Shown here piece after piece: positions 35,701 to 45,167 of a DNA stretch of 64,000 nucleotides. Positions within the stretch are counted from its first letter, which is position 1. Every line of letters starts with the position of its first letter. The notes beneath the pieces are model-generated. The model saw nothing but the letters and a program-made list of their open reading frames with translations, was not told the DNA's origin and did no database searches. This DNA comes from Streptomyces sp. NBC_01463 (GTDB taxonomy: Bacteria > Actinomycetota > Actinomycetes > Streptomycetales > Streptomycetaceae), in the NCBI GenBank assembly GCA_036227345.1, contig CP109468.1, positions 1,612,001 to 1,676,000 of the forward strand, written 5' to 3'. The position numbers and the translations under genes were made by a program.

Positions 35701-36380
35701 CCGAGCGGTCCGAAGCGGTAGCCGAAGCCGCGGACGGTCTGGATGTAGCGGGGGCTTCCCGCCACGTCCTCGACCTTCTGCCGCAGCCTGCGCACACAGG
35801 CGTCGACCAGCCGGGCGTCGCCGTGGTAGCTGTGCTCCCACACGTATTCGAGCAGCTGCTGCCGGCTGAAGACCTGTTCGGGCGAGGCCGACAGGTGCAG
35901 GAGCAGCTTCAGTTCGGACGGGGCGAGCAGCAGCCGCTCCCCCGCCTTGGCGACGGCGAGGCCGACGCGGTCGACGGTCAGCGCGCCGTGGTTCTCGATC
36001 CCGCCGCGTCCGGCGGGTTCGGCGAGCCGCCGCAGCACCGCACGGATCCTCGCCTCGATGACCTCGGTACGGGCGGGCTTGATGATGTAGTCGTCCGCAC
36101 CGGCCTCCAGCCCCACGACCACGTCGAAGTCGTCGCCGCGTGCGGTGAGCATGATGATCGGCAGCTGGCTGGTCTCGCGGATGCGGCGGCAGACCTGGAC
36201 GCCGTTCATTCCGGGCAGCATCAGATCGAGCAGGACCAGATCGGGCCGGAATTCCGCCAGTGCGGCCAGTCCCGCCTCGCCCGTCCCGACGGTCCGCATC
36301 TCGTGCCCGCGCCGGCGCAGCCCCAGCTCGACCCCTTCGCGTACGGAGGGGTCGTCTTCGATCAGCAGCACGCGAGGCAT
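35697..36380 (-). CDS. OmpR-family response regulator
   Basis: A 227-residue regulator. The receiver has an acidic pair in LLIEDDPSV, phospho-Asp in LVLLDLMLPGMNG and Lys in DDYIIKPA. A winged helix follows, LTVDRVGLAVAKAGERLLLAPSELKLLLHLS through VWEHSYHGDARLVDACVRRLRQKV and YIQTVRGFGYRF. It resembles AfsQ1/CseB-type actinobacterial regulators, but gene order rules out a simple csE or afsQ assignment. First gene of the three-gene signalling unit. Confidence 0.93.
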   Translation of the reverse strand: MPRVLLIEDDPSVREGVELGLRRRGHEMRTVGTGEAGLAALAEFRPDLVLLDLMLPGMNGVQVCRRIRETSQLPIIMLTARGDDFDVVVGLEAGADDYIIKPARTEVIEARIRAVLRRLAEPAGRGGIENHGALTVDRVGLAVAKAGERLLLAPSELKLLLHLSASPEQVFSRQQLLEYVWEHSYHGDARLVDACVRRLRQKVEDVAGSPRYIQTVRGFGYRFGPLG

Positions 36381-36443
36381 GGCGTCAGTATCCCAGCGGT
36401 GAGGGAGTGGATTCGAAAGGGTGAGCGGGCCGGGCGCCGGGGC

Positions 36444-38135
36444 TCAGGTGCGGCGCAGCCGGCTCCGGACGGCGGTCAGCGCGGAGCTGACCTCGGTCAG
36501 CCGCAGCGGGCGGGCCAGCACGGCCACCACCAGGGCGAGGACGACGACTCCGGCCCCGGCGGCGGCGAAGTCCCCGAGTCCGGAACCGTCCGTGTCGACG
36601 GTGCGGGCCGCCGCGTACGCCAGCAGCCCGGCGGGCACGCACGCGGCCACCAGCCGCGCATGCGCCCACACCCCCGGCGAGCGCAGCAGCGAGGGCCGTT
36701 CCGTCCCGGCCGCGGAGACCCTGCGGTGCAGTACGTACGCGGTGACGGCGAATCCGGCGAACAGGGCCACGGAGTACGCCCCGGCCATCCCCGTCACCGC
36801 CCAGCGCGCGGGCAGCAGCAGATAGGCGGCGACCGAGAGGCCGGCGTTGAGCGCGGCGATGACCAGGTTGAGGAGGAACGGCGTGCGGGTGTCACTCATC
36901 GCGTAGAAGGCGCGGGAGAGCACGTACTGCCCGGAGAAGGCGATGAGTCCCGGCGCGAAGGCGGCCATCATGCCCGCCATCACGGTGACGTCCGCCGGGC
37001 CGGTCTGTCCGTAGCCGAAGACGGAGCCCATGATCCAGGGGGCGAGGGCGAGCAGGGCGGCGGCGGCCGGGATCACGACGGCGGCGGAGGTCCGCAGCGC
37101 GTACGAGACGTCCCGTCGCACGCCCGCCAGGTCGCCGTCGGCGGCGGACCGGCTCATCCGCGGCATCAGCGCGGTGACGAGGCTGACGGTCACGATGCCC
37201 TGCGGCACCACCCACAGCTGATAGGCGTAGCTGTACGCGGTGTAGCCCGCGCCGCCCGCCAGGTGCTGCTCCGCCGCGTGCTGGCCGGTCGCGGTGGAGA
37301 GCCGGGTCACCACCCAGTAGGCGGCCTGGTTGGTGAGCACCAGCATGACGAGCCAGCCGGCCGCCCGCAGCGGCCGGGTGAGCCCGCTGCCGCGCCAGTC
37401 GAACCGCGGCCGCCAGCGGAACCTCGCGGCACGCAGCGCGGGCACCAGGGCGAGGGTCTGTACGGCGATCCCGGCGGTGGTCCCCCAGCCGAGCCACTGG
37501 GCCTGGGCTGCGGTCAGGTCGCCGTCCGAGCCGGCCGCGGTCCACAGGAAGAGCCCGAACACCGCGATGATCACGAGGTTGTTGAGGACGGGGGTCCACA
37601 TCATCGCCCCGAACCGGTTGCGGGCGTTGAGCACCTGCCCGAGCAGGGTGAACAGGCCGTAGAGCAGGATCTGCGGCAGGCAGTAGCGGGCCAGGGCGAT
37701 GGTGAGTTCGGCCTGTTCGCCGTGGTACGTCGGGGCGTACACCGAGATGATCAGCGGGGCGCCGGCGACGGCGAGTGCGGTGAGGGCGAGCAGTCCCGCG
37801 GTGCAGAGGGTCAGCAGCCGGTCGGTGTAGGCGGCGCCGCCGTCGGCATGCTCGCGCGCGGCCCGGACCAGTTCCGGGACGAAGACGGCGTTGAGCGCGC
37901 CGCCGATCAGCAGCATGTACAGGATGTTGGGGACGGTGTTGGCGACCGTGTAGCCGTCGGCCCGCAGTCCGGTGCCGAGCGCGGCGACGACGACCGCCGA
38001 GCGTATGAACCCCGTCGCCCGCGAGACGACGGAACCGGCGGCCATGACGGCGCCGCTGCGCAGCACCGAGGCGGAGGCCTTCCGCTCGCTCTCTTCGGGG
38101 GCGACCGTGCCGGTGGTCGCGTCCGCGGCCGTCAC
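36444..38135 (-). CDS. murJ: MurJ/MviN-like lipid II flippase
   Basis: 563 residues with about 14 hydrophobic segments. The N-terminal VLRSGAVMAAGSVVSRATGFIRSAVVVAALG and NILYMLLIGGALNAVFVPELVRA are MviN signatures, with basic residues lining TM1-TM2. MurJ flips lipid-linked peptidoglycan precursor. The GTG start at 38135 overlaps the FemX-like gene stop by 4 bp. Streptomycetes carry several MurJ-like proteins, so this may be a specialised paralogue. It has no large cytoplasmic kinase-like extension, unlike mycobacterial MurJ. Confidence 0.9.
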   Translation of the reverse strand: MTAADATTGTVAPEESERKASASVLRSGAVMAAGSVVSRATGFIRSAVVVAALGTGLRADGYTVANTVPNILYMLLIGGALNAVFVPELVRAAREHADGGAAYTDRLLTLCTAGLLALTALAVAGAPLIISVYAPTYHGEQAELTIALARYCLPQILLYGLFTLLGQVLNARNRFGAMMWTPVLNNLVIIAVFGLFLWTAAGSDGDLTAAQAQWLGWGTTAGIAVQTLALVPALRAARFRWRPRFDWRGSGLTRPLRAAGWLVMLVLTNQAAYWVVTRLSTATGQHAAEQHLAGGAGYTAYSYAYQLWVVPQGIVTVSLVTALMPRMSRSAADGDLAGVRRDVSYALRTSAAVVIPAAAALLALAPWIMGSVFGYGQTGPADVTVMAGMMAAFAPGLIAFSGQYVLSRAFYAMSDTRTPFLLNLVIAALNAGLSVAAYLLLPARWAVTGMAGAYSVALFAGFAVTAYVLHRRVSAAGTERPSLLRSPGVWAHARLVAACVPAGLLAYAAARTVDTDGSGLGDFAAAGAGVVVLALVVAVLARPLRLTEVSSALTAVRSRLRRT

Positions 38136-39301
38136 CGGTGCGCCAGGTACGCCTGGAACGCCCGGTACAGCGCGGTGTTGGCGGCTCCGCCCATGGACGT
38201 CTCCCACTCTCCGAGGGTTTCCACGACCTGCCCGCCGGTGCCGAACTTCCAGCGCAGCAGCCCGAAGGGGCGGTCGTCGGGATCGAGGGTGGAGGATACC
38301 CCGCGCATGTCGTACACCTCGGCCCCCTGTGCCTGGGCCTCGCACATCATGTGCCACTGCAGGGCGTTGCTGGGGCGGACCTCGCGGCGGTGGTCGGCGG
38401 AGGCACCGGTCTGGTACCAGACCCGGCGGCCGGTGCTGATCATCGTGTGCGCGGCCAGGATCTCGCCCTCGTGCACGGCGAGGAGGAGCTTCATCCGGCC
38501 GGGCTGTTCGGCGTTGAGCGCGGCGTACTGGCGCTCGTAGTAGGCGAGGGAGCGGCCGAGGCGGAAGCCGTCGCGCTCCTCGGTTATCCGCAGCAGGCGG
38601 TGGAACTCGGGCAGTTCGGCGGCGCTGCCCGTGACCACGCGTACGCCCGCCTTCCCGGCCCGGCGGATGTTGCGGCGCCACTCCTGGTTGAGCCCCGCCC
38701 ACAGGTCGTCGGGGGTGCGTCCGGCGAGGGGGACCCGGAAGACGTACCGGGGCTGGGCGTCTGTGTCACCGTCCTCGCCGTCACCGCCGCAGCGCCGCCA
38801 GCCGCGGGCCCGCAGCCGGTCGGCCACGGCGGCACCGAGCGGGTCGACCTCGCTCGCCAGGACGTCGCCGACGGTGCGGCCGGGGCCGGTGGCGGCCTTG
38901 AGGCGGGCGGTGTCCCAGCGGCGGTAGGCGGGGGAAGGGCCGATGCGTACGGCGAACGCCCCGGCGGCCCGCAGATGGGTCACGAGCGGCCGGAGCCACC
39001 GGTCGATTCCGGGGTCGGCCCAGTCGGCCACCGGCCCTTCCGGAATATAGGCGAAGTATTTCCGGGTGCCCGGGAATTGCCGGTAGAGGATCAGCGCACT
39101 GCCGGCCAATTCACCGCCGTCGCCGTGCCAGCCGACCGTCTCCGAGGCCCAGCCGTCCTTCACACCGGCCCAGGACGGGTACTGCAGAAAGCTCGCGTCC
39201 GCGTGCGTGGCCAGCTGCGTCCGGTGCTCGGCCGCGGTCAGACCGCGTATCCGTAGTCCCTGGTCACGGCTGCGGTCTCCGGTCGCGAGCAGCGCTGACA
39301 T
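38132..39301 (-). CDS. FemX/FemAB-family peptidoglycan bridge aminoacyltransferase
   Basis: A 389-residue GNAT-fold Fem protein. SFLQYPSWAGVKDGWASETVGW, RKYFAYIPEGPVADW, LNQEWRRNIRRAGKAGVRV, LLLAVHEGEILAAHTMISTGRRVWYQTGA and YDMRGV are in the usual order. FemX enzymes add the first glycine to lipid II from Gly-tRNA, and glycine-bridged wall is typical of Streptomyces. No coiled-coil arm is evident. The 4-bp overlap with the flippase gene implies that lipid II is modified and then flipped. Confidence 0.9.
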   Translation of the reverse strand: MSALLATGDRSRDQGLRIRGLTAAEHRTQLATHADASFLQYPSWAGVKDGWASETVGWHGDGGELAGSALILYRQFPGTRKYFAYIPEGPVADWADPGIDRWLRPLVTHLRAAGAFAVRIGPSPAYRRWDTARLKAATGPGRTVGDVLASEVDPLGAAVADRLRARGWRRCGGDGEDGDTDAQPRYVFRVPLAGRTPDDLWAGLNQEWRRNIRRAGKAGVRVVTGSAAELPEFHRLLRITEERDGFRLGRSLAYYERQYAALNAEQPGRMKLLLAVHEGEILAAHTMISTGRRVWYQTGASADHRREVRPSNALQWHMMCEAQAQGAEVYDMRGVSSTLDPDDRPFGLLRWKFGTGGQVVETLGEWETSMGGAANTALYRAFQAYLAHR

Positions 39302-39481
39302 CTCCGTGGCCCTCCCTCGTGGGCCCCGCCGTCGGTTCCGCGGGGCTGCACAGGATGCTCACAGCGGACCGTGACCGCGCCGCGCGCCGGATGTGACCGG
39401 TCGATGACCGTTGCGCTGCGTTTCTTGTCACACGCCCCTTTCCCTCTTTCCCGGGGAATTACGGAACTTAGGCTCCGGTGA

Positions 39482-40783
39482 ATGCCTCTTCACCGACGAC
39501 AGAGCAAGGCCCTGGAGGTTTTTCCGTTGGTTCCCGCCCGTGTGGTCCCCGCCCCTTTGATATCCGCGATATCCGCCCTGCGGCGCACGGCCCGTTCCGC
39601 GCCGCCCGTCCGGCTCGCCCTGATCGCCTCCACCGCGGTGCTCGGAACCGCGCTCACGGCCTGCTCCGGCGGCGCGGCGGCCTCGGGCAAGGACGCCGGC
39701 GCGGGGCACGGCGCCGGTTCGTCCCCGGCTCCGGAGACCAGGATCTCGGTCAGCCTGCGCGGCACCGCGGCCGCCGCGGGCAAGCCGGTCACGGTGACGC
39801 TGGCCGCCGGGAAGCTGCGCGAGGTCACGGTCTCGGCTCGGGGCGGCGACGCCCTGGCCGGCCAGCTGTCCCCCGACGCCAGGACGTGGACGTCCGACCG
39901 GCCCGCCGCGCCCGGCACCACGTACCGCGTCGAGGCCGAGGACACCGGCGGCGGCAGCGACTCGGCCGGGTTCACCACCGCCGCGGCGGACAAGGTGAAC
40001 AAGCTGACCCTCGCCCCCGGCAAGAACACCACGGTCGGCATCGCCCAGCCGCTGTCCATCGTGTTCGACCACCCGGTGAGGAACAGGGCGGCGGTCGAGA
40101 GGGCGCTCAAGGTCTCCACCTCCAACCACACCGAGGGCTCCTGGGGCTGGCTGCGCGACTACTCGGGCCGCGACCGCGTCGACTGGCGGCCCAGGGAGTA
40201 CTGGAAGTCCGGCACGCGCATCACGCTCGACGCGGATCTCAACGGCATCGATTCGGGGCCGTCGGGCGGCTGGTTCGTACGCGACTACGCGACGACGTTC
40301 ACCGTCGGCAGCAGTCAGGTGGTCAAGGTCGACCTGGACCGTCACCGGCTGGCGCTGAAGCGGGACGGCCGGACCGTGCTGGACGTGCCCATGTCGGCGG
40401 GCACTCCGGGCGGCGACAAGGCGTCCTGGCGGGGCACGGCCGTGCTGATGGCGAAGGAGGGCACGATCAACATGCGCTCCGAGACGGTGGGCCTCGGCGA
40501 CGCCTACGACAAGATGGTCGACTTCTCGATGCGGCTGACCTGGTCGGGGATGTACGCCCACGCGGCGCCGTGGAACGCCGCGTACTTCGGGGTGGCCAAC
40601 CACAGTTCGGGCTGTGTGGGGATGAGCGACGCCGACGCCGCTTCCCTCTACCGGCAGGCCCGCGTCGGTGACCCGTTCGAGATCACCGGCGCGGACGCGA
40701 AGGGCACGGTCGCGGAGGGCAACGGCTACGGGGCCTGGAACGTCTCCTGGGCCGGCTGGCGGACCAGGAGCGCTCTGGGCTGA
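39482..40783 (+). CDS. L,D-transpeptidase lipoprotein (Ig-like plus YkuD)
   Basis: 433 residues from the ATG. Lipobox LTAC (C61), an Ala/Gly linker, two Ig-like segments (ISVSLRGTAAAAGKPV and VGIAQPLSIVFDHPV), then a YkuD domain with MYAHAAPWNAAYFG and NHSSGCVGM (catalytic C378, H360). It forms 3-3 crosslinks in peptidoglycan from the outer face of the membrane. The start is uncertain: ATG 39482 lies 7 nt after TAGGCT and may be leaderless, while TTG 39527 has GGAGG 8 nt upstream and gives a more usual signal length. Divergent from femX. Confidence 0.92.
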   Translation: MPLHRRQSKALEVFPLVPARVVPAPLISAISALRRTARSAPPVRLALIASTAVLGTALTACSGGAAASGKDAGAGHGAGSSPAPETRISVSLRGTAAAAGKPVTVTLAAGKLREVTVSARGGDALAGQLSPDARTWTSDRPAAPGTTYRVEAEDTGGGSDSAGFTTAAADKVNKLTLAPGKNTTVGIAQPLSIVFDHPVRNRAAVERALKVSTSNHTEGSWGWLRDYSGRDRVDWRPREYWKSGTRITLDADLNGIDSGPSGGWFVRDYATTFTVGSSQVVKVDLDRHRLALKRDGRTVLDVPMSAGTPGGDKASWRGTAVLMAKEGTINMRSETVGLGDAYDKMVDFSMRLTWSGMYAHAAPWNAAYFGVANHSSGCVGMSDADAASLYRQARVGDPFEITGADAKGTVAEGNGYGAWNVSWAGWRTRSALG

Positions 40784-40820
40784 CGGCCCGGCCGGCACGC
40801 AGCTGACCTTCTCCCCGCCC

Positions 40821-40848
40821 GGCACGGACCGTGGTACCCGTCCGTGCC
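40821..40848. terminator. Terminator hairpin after the L,D-transpeptidase gene
   Basis: GGCACGGAC and GTCCGTGCC form a perfect 9-bp stem with a 10-nt loop, between convergent stops at 40783 and 40922. Confidence 0.75.
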
Positions 40849-40921
40849 GTGCTGCGAGAAGTGATCACCGGCTGCTGCCGGACGGACACCGCTCCCCGGG
40901 GCCGCGTCGCGGCGGCCCCGG

Positions 40922-41794
40922 CTACTGCGCTCCCGGCATCAACGTCCCCGGCCCGGCCGGAGCGACGCCCGCCGCCTCCGTCTTCGGATTGCGCCGCTGC
41001 CGCTTCGCCACCCAGGTGGCGAACCAGGAGAGCAGCATGCACATCCCGATGTAGATCGGCGAGATCACCATCACCACGGGGATGAAGGGCAGATCGTAGT
41101 CGAGGTTGGAGGCGATGAGCTTCCCCGCGTGGAGGAATTCCTCGTAGGTGATCAGATAGCCCAGCGAGGTGTCCTTCAGTGCCACGACCAGCTGGCTGAT
41201 GATGGTGGGCAGCATCGCGCGCACCGCCTGCGGGGCCAGGACGAAGGTCGTGACCTGCGTCTTGCGCATGCCCAGGGCGAACGCCGCCTCGCCCTGGCCG
41301 CGTTCCACCGAGAGGATGCCGGTACGGAACACCTCGGCGAGCACGGAGCCGTTGTACAGGGTGAGTCCGGCGACCAGGGCGGGCAGCGGCTGGACCTTCA
41401 GGGCGACGAAGATGAAGAAGATCATCACCAGGACGGGCATGGCGCGGAAGAACTCGACCAGGACGGTCGCCACCCAGCGCACCGGCCGGTGGTCGGAGAG
41501 CCGCCCCACCGCGAGGACGGCCCCGAGCGCCAGCGAGAGCACCGCGGCGTACGCGAACGCCTTGAGGGTGTTGCCGAGTCCGCGCAGCAGCAGTTCCTGG
41601 ATGCCCTTGTACTCGAAGGGCGACCATTTGGCGCTGGTGAACTGGTCGGTGTCGAAGAGCAGGTAGATGACCCAGCCGACCAGGGCGACGATCAGGATCG
41701 TCGAGACGATCCCGTAGACGAGGTGCCGCTTGCGGGTCAGCGGGCCGGGGATGTCGTACAGCGCGGTGGCGCTGGGGGCGGAGTGGGCGGTCAT
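40922..41794 (-). CDS. gluD: Glutamate ABC transporter permease GluD
   Basis: A 290-residue inner-membrane protein. Its HisM-type permease core has FAYAAVLSLALGAVLAVGRLSD, a conserved EAA-like loop ALGMRKTQVTTFVLAPQAVRAMLP and five or so helices. It pairs with GluC as the channel of the glutamate importer. The ATG at 41794 overlaps the gluC stop by 4 bp. The C-terminal 30 residues are basic then Ala/Pro-rich. Confidence 0.93.
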   Translation of the reverse strand: MTAHSAPSATALYDIPGPLTRKRHLVYGIVSTILIVALVGWVIYLLFDTDQFTSAKWSPFEYKGIQELLLRGLGNTLKAFAYAAVLSLALGAVLAVGRLSDHRPVRWVATVLVEFFRAMPVLVMIFFIFVALKVQPLPALVAGLTLYNGSVLAEVFRTGILSVERGQGEAAFALGMRKTQVTTFVLAPQAVRAMLPTIISQLVVALKDTSLGYLITYEEFLHAGKLIASNLDYDLPFIPVVMVISPIYIGMCMLLSWFATWVAKRQRRNPKTEAAGVAPAGPGTLMPGAQ

Positions 41795-42435
41795 CGGGCG
41801 ACTCCCCAGCGCTTTTCCATCAGGTTGAAGATCGCGCTGATGGTCAGGGTGATGATCAGGTACCCGACGGCGATCCAGACGAAGGTCCAGATGATGCTGT
41901 ATCCCAGCTCGTTGAGCGTCTTGTAGGTGCCGAGGAGTTCGGTGACGCTGAACGCCCCGGCGATCGCGGAGTTCTTGGCGAGCGCGATGAGCGTCGAGCC
42001 GATCGGCGGGATCACCGAGCGGAACGCCTGGGGCAGCACCACGTTGCCGAGCGTCTGGCCGAAGGTCATGCCCAGACTGCGGGCCGCCTCGCCCTGCCCG
42101 GTGGGCACGGTGTTGATGCCGGAGCGCAGCACCTCGCAGATGAACGCCGAGGTGTAGCAGCCGAGCGCGAGGATCGCGAAGACGTTGAACGGCAGCACCA
42201 GGCCGAAGCGCGGCAGGCCGAGCAGCACGGCGAAGAAGAGCAGGGTCAGCGGGGTGTTGCGCAGCACGGCCACCCAGACCGTGCCGATCACCCGGAACGA
42301 GCCGACGGGCGCCACCCGGCAGGAGGCCATGACGAAACCGAGGACCAGCGCCAGGATCGAGGCGTAGAAGGTCAGTTCGACGGTCCCGAGGAAGCCCTTG
42401 CCGTAGAGCGAGAAGTTGTCGGTGAGTACGTCCAT
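41791..42435 (-). CDS. gluC: Glutamate ABC transporter permease GluC
   Basis: A 214-residue HisM-family permease: TVELTFYASILALVLGFVMAS, LRNTPLTLLFFAVLLGLP, and EAA loop ARSLGMTFGQTLGNVVLPQAFRSVIPPIGS. It starts 17 bp after gluB and ends overlapping gluD. Permease order and size match the Corynebacterium/Streptomyces gluABCD operon. Confidence 0.94.
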   Translation of the reverse strand: MDVLTDNFSLYGKGFLGTVELTFYASILALVLGFVMASCRVAPVGSFRVIGTVWVAVLRNTPLTLLFFAVLLGLPRFGLVLPFNVFAILALGCYTSAFICEVLRSGINTVPTGQGEAARSLGMTFGQTLGNVVLPQAFRSVIPPIGSTLIALAKNSAIAGAFSVTELLGTYKTLNELGYSIIWTFVWIAVGYLIITLTISAIFNLMEKRWGVAR

Positions 42436-42452
42436 GTGTCGTGGCCGTCCTC

Positions 42453-43367
42453 TCAGTTCGCCGGGTAGCGGTCGATGGGCGGCGGCTTCGGCGCGGGCAC
42501 CCCGGAGAGACCGAGCGTCGCCTCGAAGGCCTTCTTCCAGTTGCCGTTCTTCTCGTTGGCCTCCAGCGCGTCGTCGAGCGCGAACCGCAGCGCGTTGTCG
42601 CTGCGCGGCACCCCGATGCCGTACGGCTCCTCGGAGAAGGGCTTGCCGACGACCTTCATCTCGTCGGGCGCCTTGGCGGCGAAGCCCAGCAGGATCGCGT
42701 CGTCGGTGGTGACGACGTCGACCTGGTACGTCAGCAGGTTGTCGACGCAGATGGAGTACGTGTCGTAGGCGACCAGGTCGGCCTTCGGGTAGTCGGCGGC
42801 GATCCGCTGGTACGGGGTCGAGCCGGCCGCCGAACAGACCGTCTTGCCGGCCAGGTCCTGCGGGCCGTGGATGTCGTTCTCGTCGGTGCGGACCAGCAGC
42901 CCCTGGCCGGCCATGTAGTAGGGGCCGGCGAACCCGACGAGCTTCTTGCGCATGTCGTTGATGGTGTAGGTGCCGACGTAGTAGTCGATCTGCCCGTTCT
43001 GCAGGGCGGTCTCGCGGTTGGCGGAGGCGATCGTCTTGAACCGGATCGTCTTGGGGTCGAAGCCCAGTGAGGCCGCCATCATCCGGGCGATCTCGATGTC
43101 GAAACCGGAGTAGACCCCGGTGGCCGGGTCCTTCTCGCCCAGATAGGGCTGGTCCTCCTTGGCGCCCACCCGCAGATAGCCGCGCTTCTTCGCCTTCGTC
43201 CACGTCCTGGAGTCCGGGAGCCGGAAGCCGGTATCGACCTTGTAGACCGGCAGCGCACCGGGCTGCGGCCCCTTCACCGGCGGGCTGCCCTCCTTGCCGC
43301 AGCCCGCGGCGAGGACGGCCAGCAGGAGGCCGGCACAGGCCGCCAGTACTTTTCTCGTACGCAACAC
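42453..43367 (-). CDS. gluB: Glutamate-binding lipoprotein GluB
   Basis: A 304-residue solute-binding lipoprotein (lipobox LAAGC, C23) of the bacterial extracellular family 3. It contains YLRVGAKEDQPYLGEKDPATGVYSGFDIEIARMMA, IDYYVGTYTINDMRKK and VVTTDDAILLGF, the two-lobed amino-acid-binding pattern. It captures glutamate outside and hands it to GluCD. It lies between gluA and gluC in a tight operon. Confidence 0.94.
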   Translation of the reverse strand: MLRTRKVLAACAGLLLAVLAAGCGKEGSPPVKGPQPGALPVYKVDTGFRLPDSRTWTKAKKRGYLRVGAKEDQPYLGEKDPATGVYSGFDIEIARMMAASLGFDPKTIRFKTIASANRETALQNGQIDYYVGTYTINDMRKKLVGFAGPYYMAGQGLLVRTDENDIHGPQDLAGKTVCSAAGSTPYQRIAADYPKADLVAYDTYSICVDNLLTYQVDVVTTDDAILLGFAAKAPDEMKVVGKPFSEEPYGIGVPRSDNALRFALDDALEANEKNGNWKKAFEATLGLSGVPAPKPPPIDRYPAN

Positions 43368-43378
43368 AGGGCCCCCCG

Positions 43379-44122
<744 letters not shown>

Positions 44123-44256
44123 ACGCTGCCCTACCCACTTATCGCTATGTCGAGGTCAGCGCAAACTATCCACCCCGGAAAGGGACTTCACACCCGACAC
44201 GCGTCAATGGGGCATAAGGCGTTTTATCGCGCCGCGCGGTGGGGGGCGGCGCTCCC

Positions 44257-44697
44257 TCACCCCTCGGCCGACTCCGAGTACACCTGCGACAGCTCCGGAC
44301 TGCCCGTCATCGCCCAGTCCAGACCGGCCTCGACGACATCGATCTCGCGCCCCGAGGCGAGCCGCACCACGGGCTGGCCGCTCGGCCAGATGTGCCAGTG
44401 CGCACCGGCGACGTTGCGCACCAGGACGGTCCCCAGATAGAGGCCCGCGTCGTTGCCCAGCCAGGGCAGTTCCTCCGGGTCGTCGCGCCAGCGCGGCGGC
44501 AGCTGGTCGAGCGCGGCCAACGAGGCCGGGCTGTCGTCGAGTTCGAGTCCCCGCTCCCCCACCCGGACGCGCAGCAGCTCACATTCGGCGAGCAGTTCTG
44601 CCACGCCTCCCGGATCGGCTTCGACGGCGGCCGCGAGCCCCGCCTCCCGCGTTCCGTCGTGACGCTTACGCCAGTTGTCCAAGAAAGGGATGTTCAT
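44257..44697 (-). CDS. DUF6278-like hypothetical protein
   Basis: A 146-residue cytosolic protein beginning MNIPFLDNWRKRHDGTREAG and containing LPPRWRDDPEELPWLGNDAGLYLGTVLVRNV and WHIWPSGQPVVRLASGREIDVV. From memory this resembles an actinobacterial conserved family of unknown function (DUF6278); I cannot verify it here. The strand-rich second half suggests an alpha/beta fold without catalytic motifs. ATG 44697 is chosen because homologous-looking sequence begins there. Monocistronic. Confidence 0.72.
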   Translation of the reverse strand: MNIPFLDNWRKRHDGTREAGLAAAVEADPGGVAELLAECELLRVRVGERGLELDDSPASLAALDQLPPRWRDDPEELPWLGNDAGLYLGTVLVRNVAGAHWHIWPSGQPVVRLASGREIDVVEAGLDWAMTGSPELSQVYSESAEG

Positions 44698-44858
44698 ACC
44701 GCTCAGGGTCCCATCCCGGCCCGGATCCGCACCACAGGGCGCGCGGCCTGTCGTTCGAGTGCTGAACACCACGTGTACGCCCCGCGTTCACCCGTACACG
44801 CTCCCGGCCCGGAATACAGGTGGAGGAGCCGGGCGGCCGGCTGGTAGGTTCCCCCTTC

Positions 44859-44888
44859 ATGAGCAGCCCCGAGTCCGACAGACGCTAG
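44859..44888 (+). CDS. Nine-codon leader peptide upstream of the MFS gene
   Basis: The ORF reads MSSPESDRR then TAG. Its stop codon runs directly into a GC-rich hairpin (44888-44907), about 280 nt before the transporter start. The ribosome site is weak (TAGG, 11 nt upstream). Short leader ORFs joined to hairpins control several inducible drug-efflux and resistance genes, including Cmx-type ones; regulation here is inferred. Confidence 0.4.
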   Translation: MSSPESDRR

Positions 44889-44907
44889 CCACCGGTCCTC
44901 CGGTGGC
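44888..44907 (+). promoter_or_regulatory. Attenuator-like hairpin in the MFS gene leader
   Basis: GCCACCGG-TCCT-CCGGTGGC is a perfect 8-bp stem beginning at the last base of the leader-peptide stop codon. A second, weaker hairpin, GGACCC-N9-GGGTCC, follows at 44970-44990. The rest of the 44908-45167 leader shows no supported gene. Confidence 0.5.
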
Positions 44908-45167
44908 TTCCCGCGTCCACGCCTGACCGGCTCCTGTCCGTCGTCACGGCTGTCGCTCCGCCGCCCTCCGGACCCATGTGATGCGGGTCCCGCCCCGGCG
45001 TGTACGTACGGGCACTGCTTCCTCACCCTCCACGCCCCCGCGCCTTGCCGCGCCGCGCCGTGCCGTGTCACGGCCGCGAGCGCGGCGGCCGATCCGCCGT
45101 GTCGCCGCTCGTCACCGACGGGCGGGTGCGGCCCGCATCCCCGACCGGTTCCGTCCATCAGCCGTCC

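Noticed and set aside
33725..36380. Naming the two-component unit cseABC or afsQ1/Q2
   Set aside because: The order here is regulator-kinase-lipoprotein without an adjacent sigma factor gene, unlike sigE-cseABC or afsQ1/Q2-sigQ.
45000..45167. N-terminal extension of the MFS transporter
   Set aside because: The extension is Arg/Pro-rich, has no ribosome site and precedes the point where the Cmx-like N-terminus begins.
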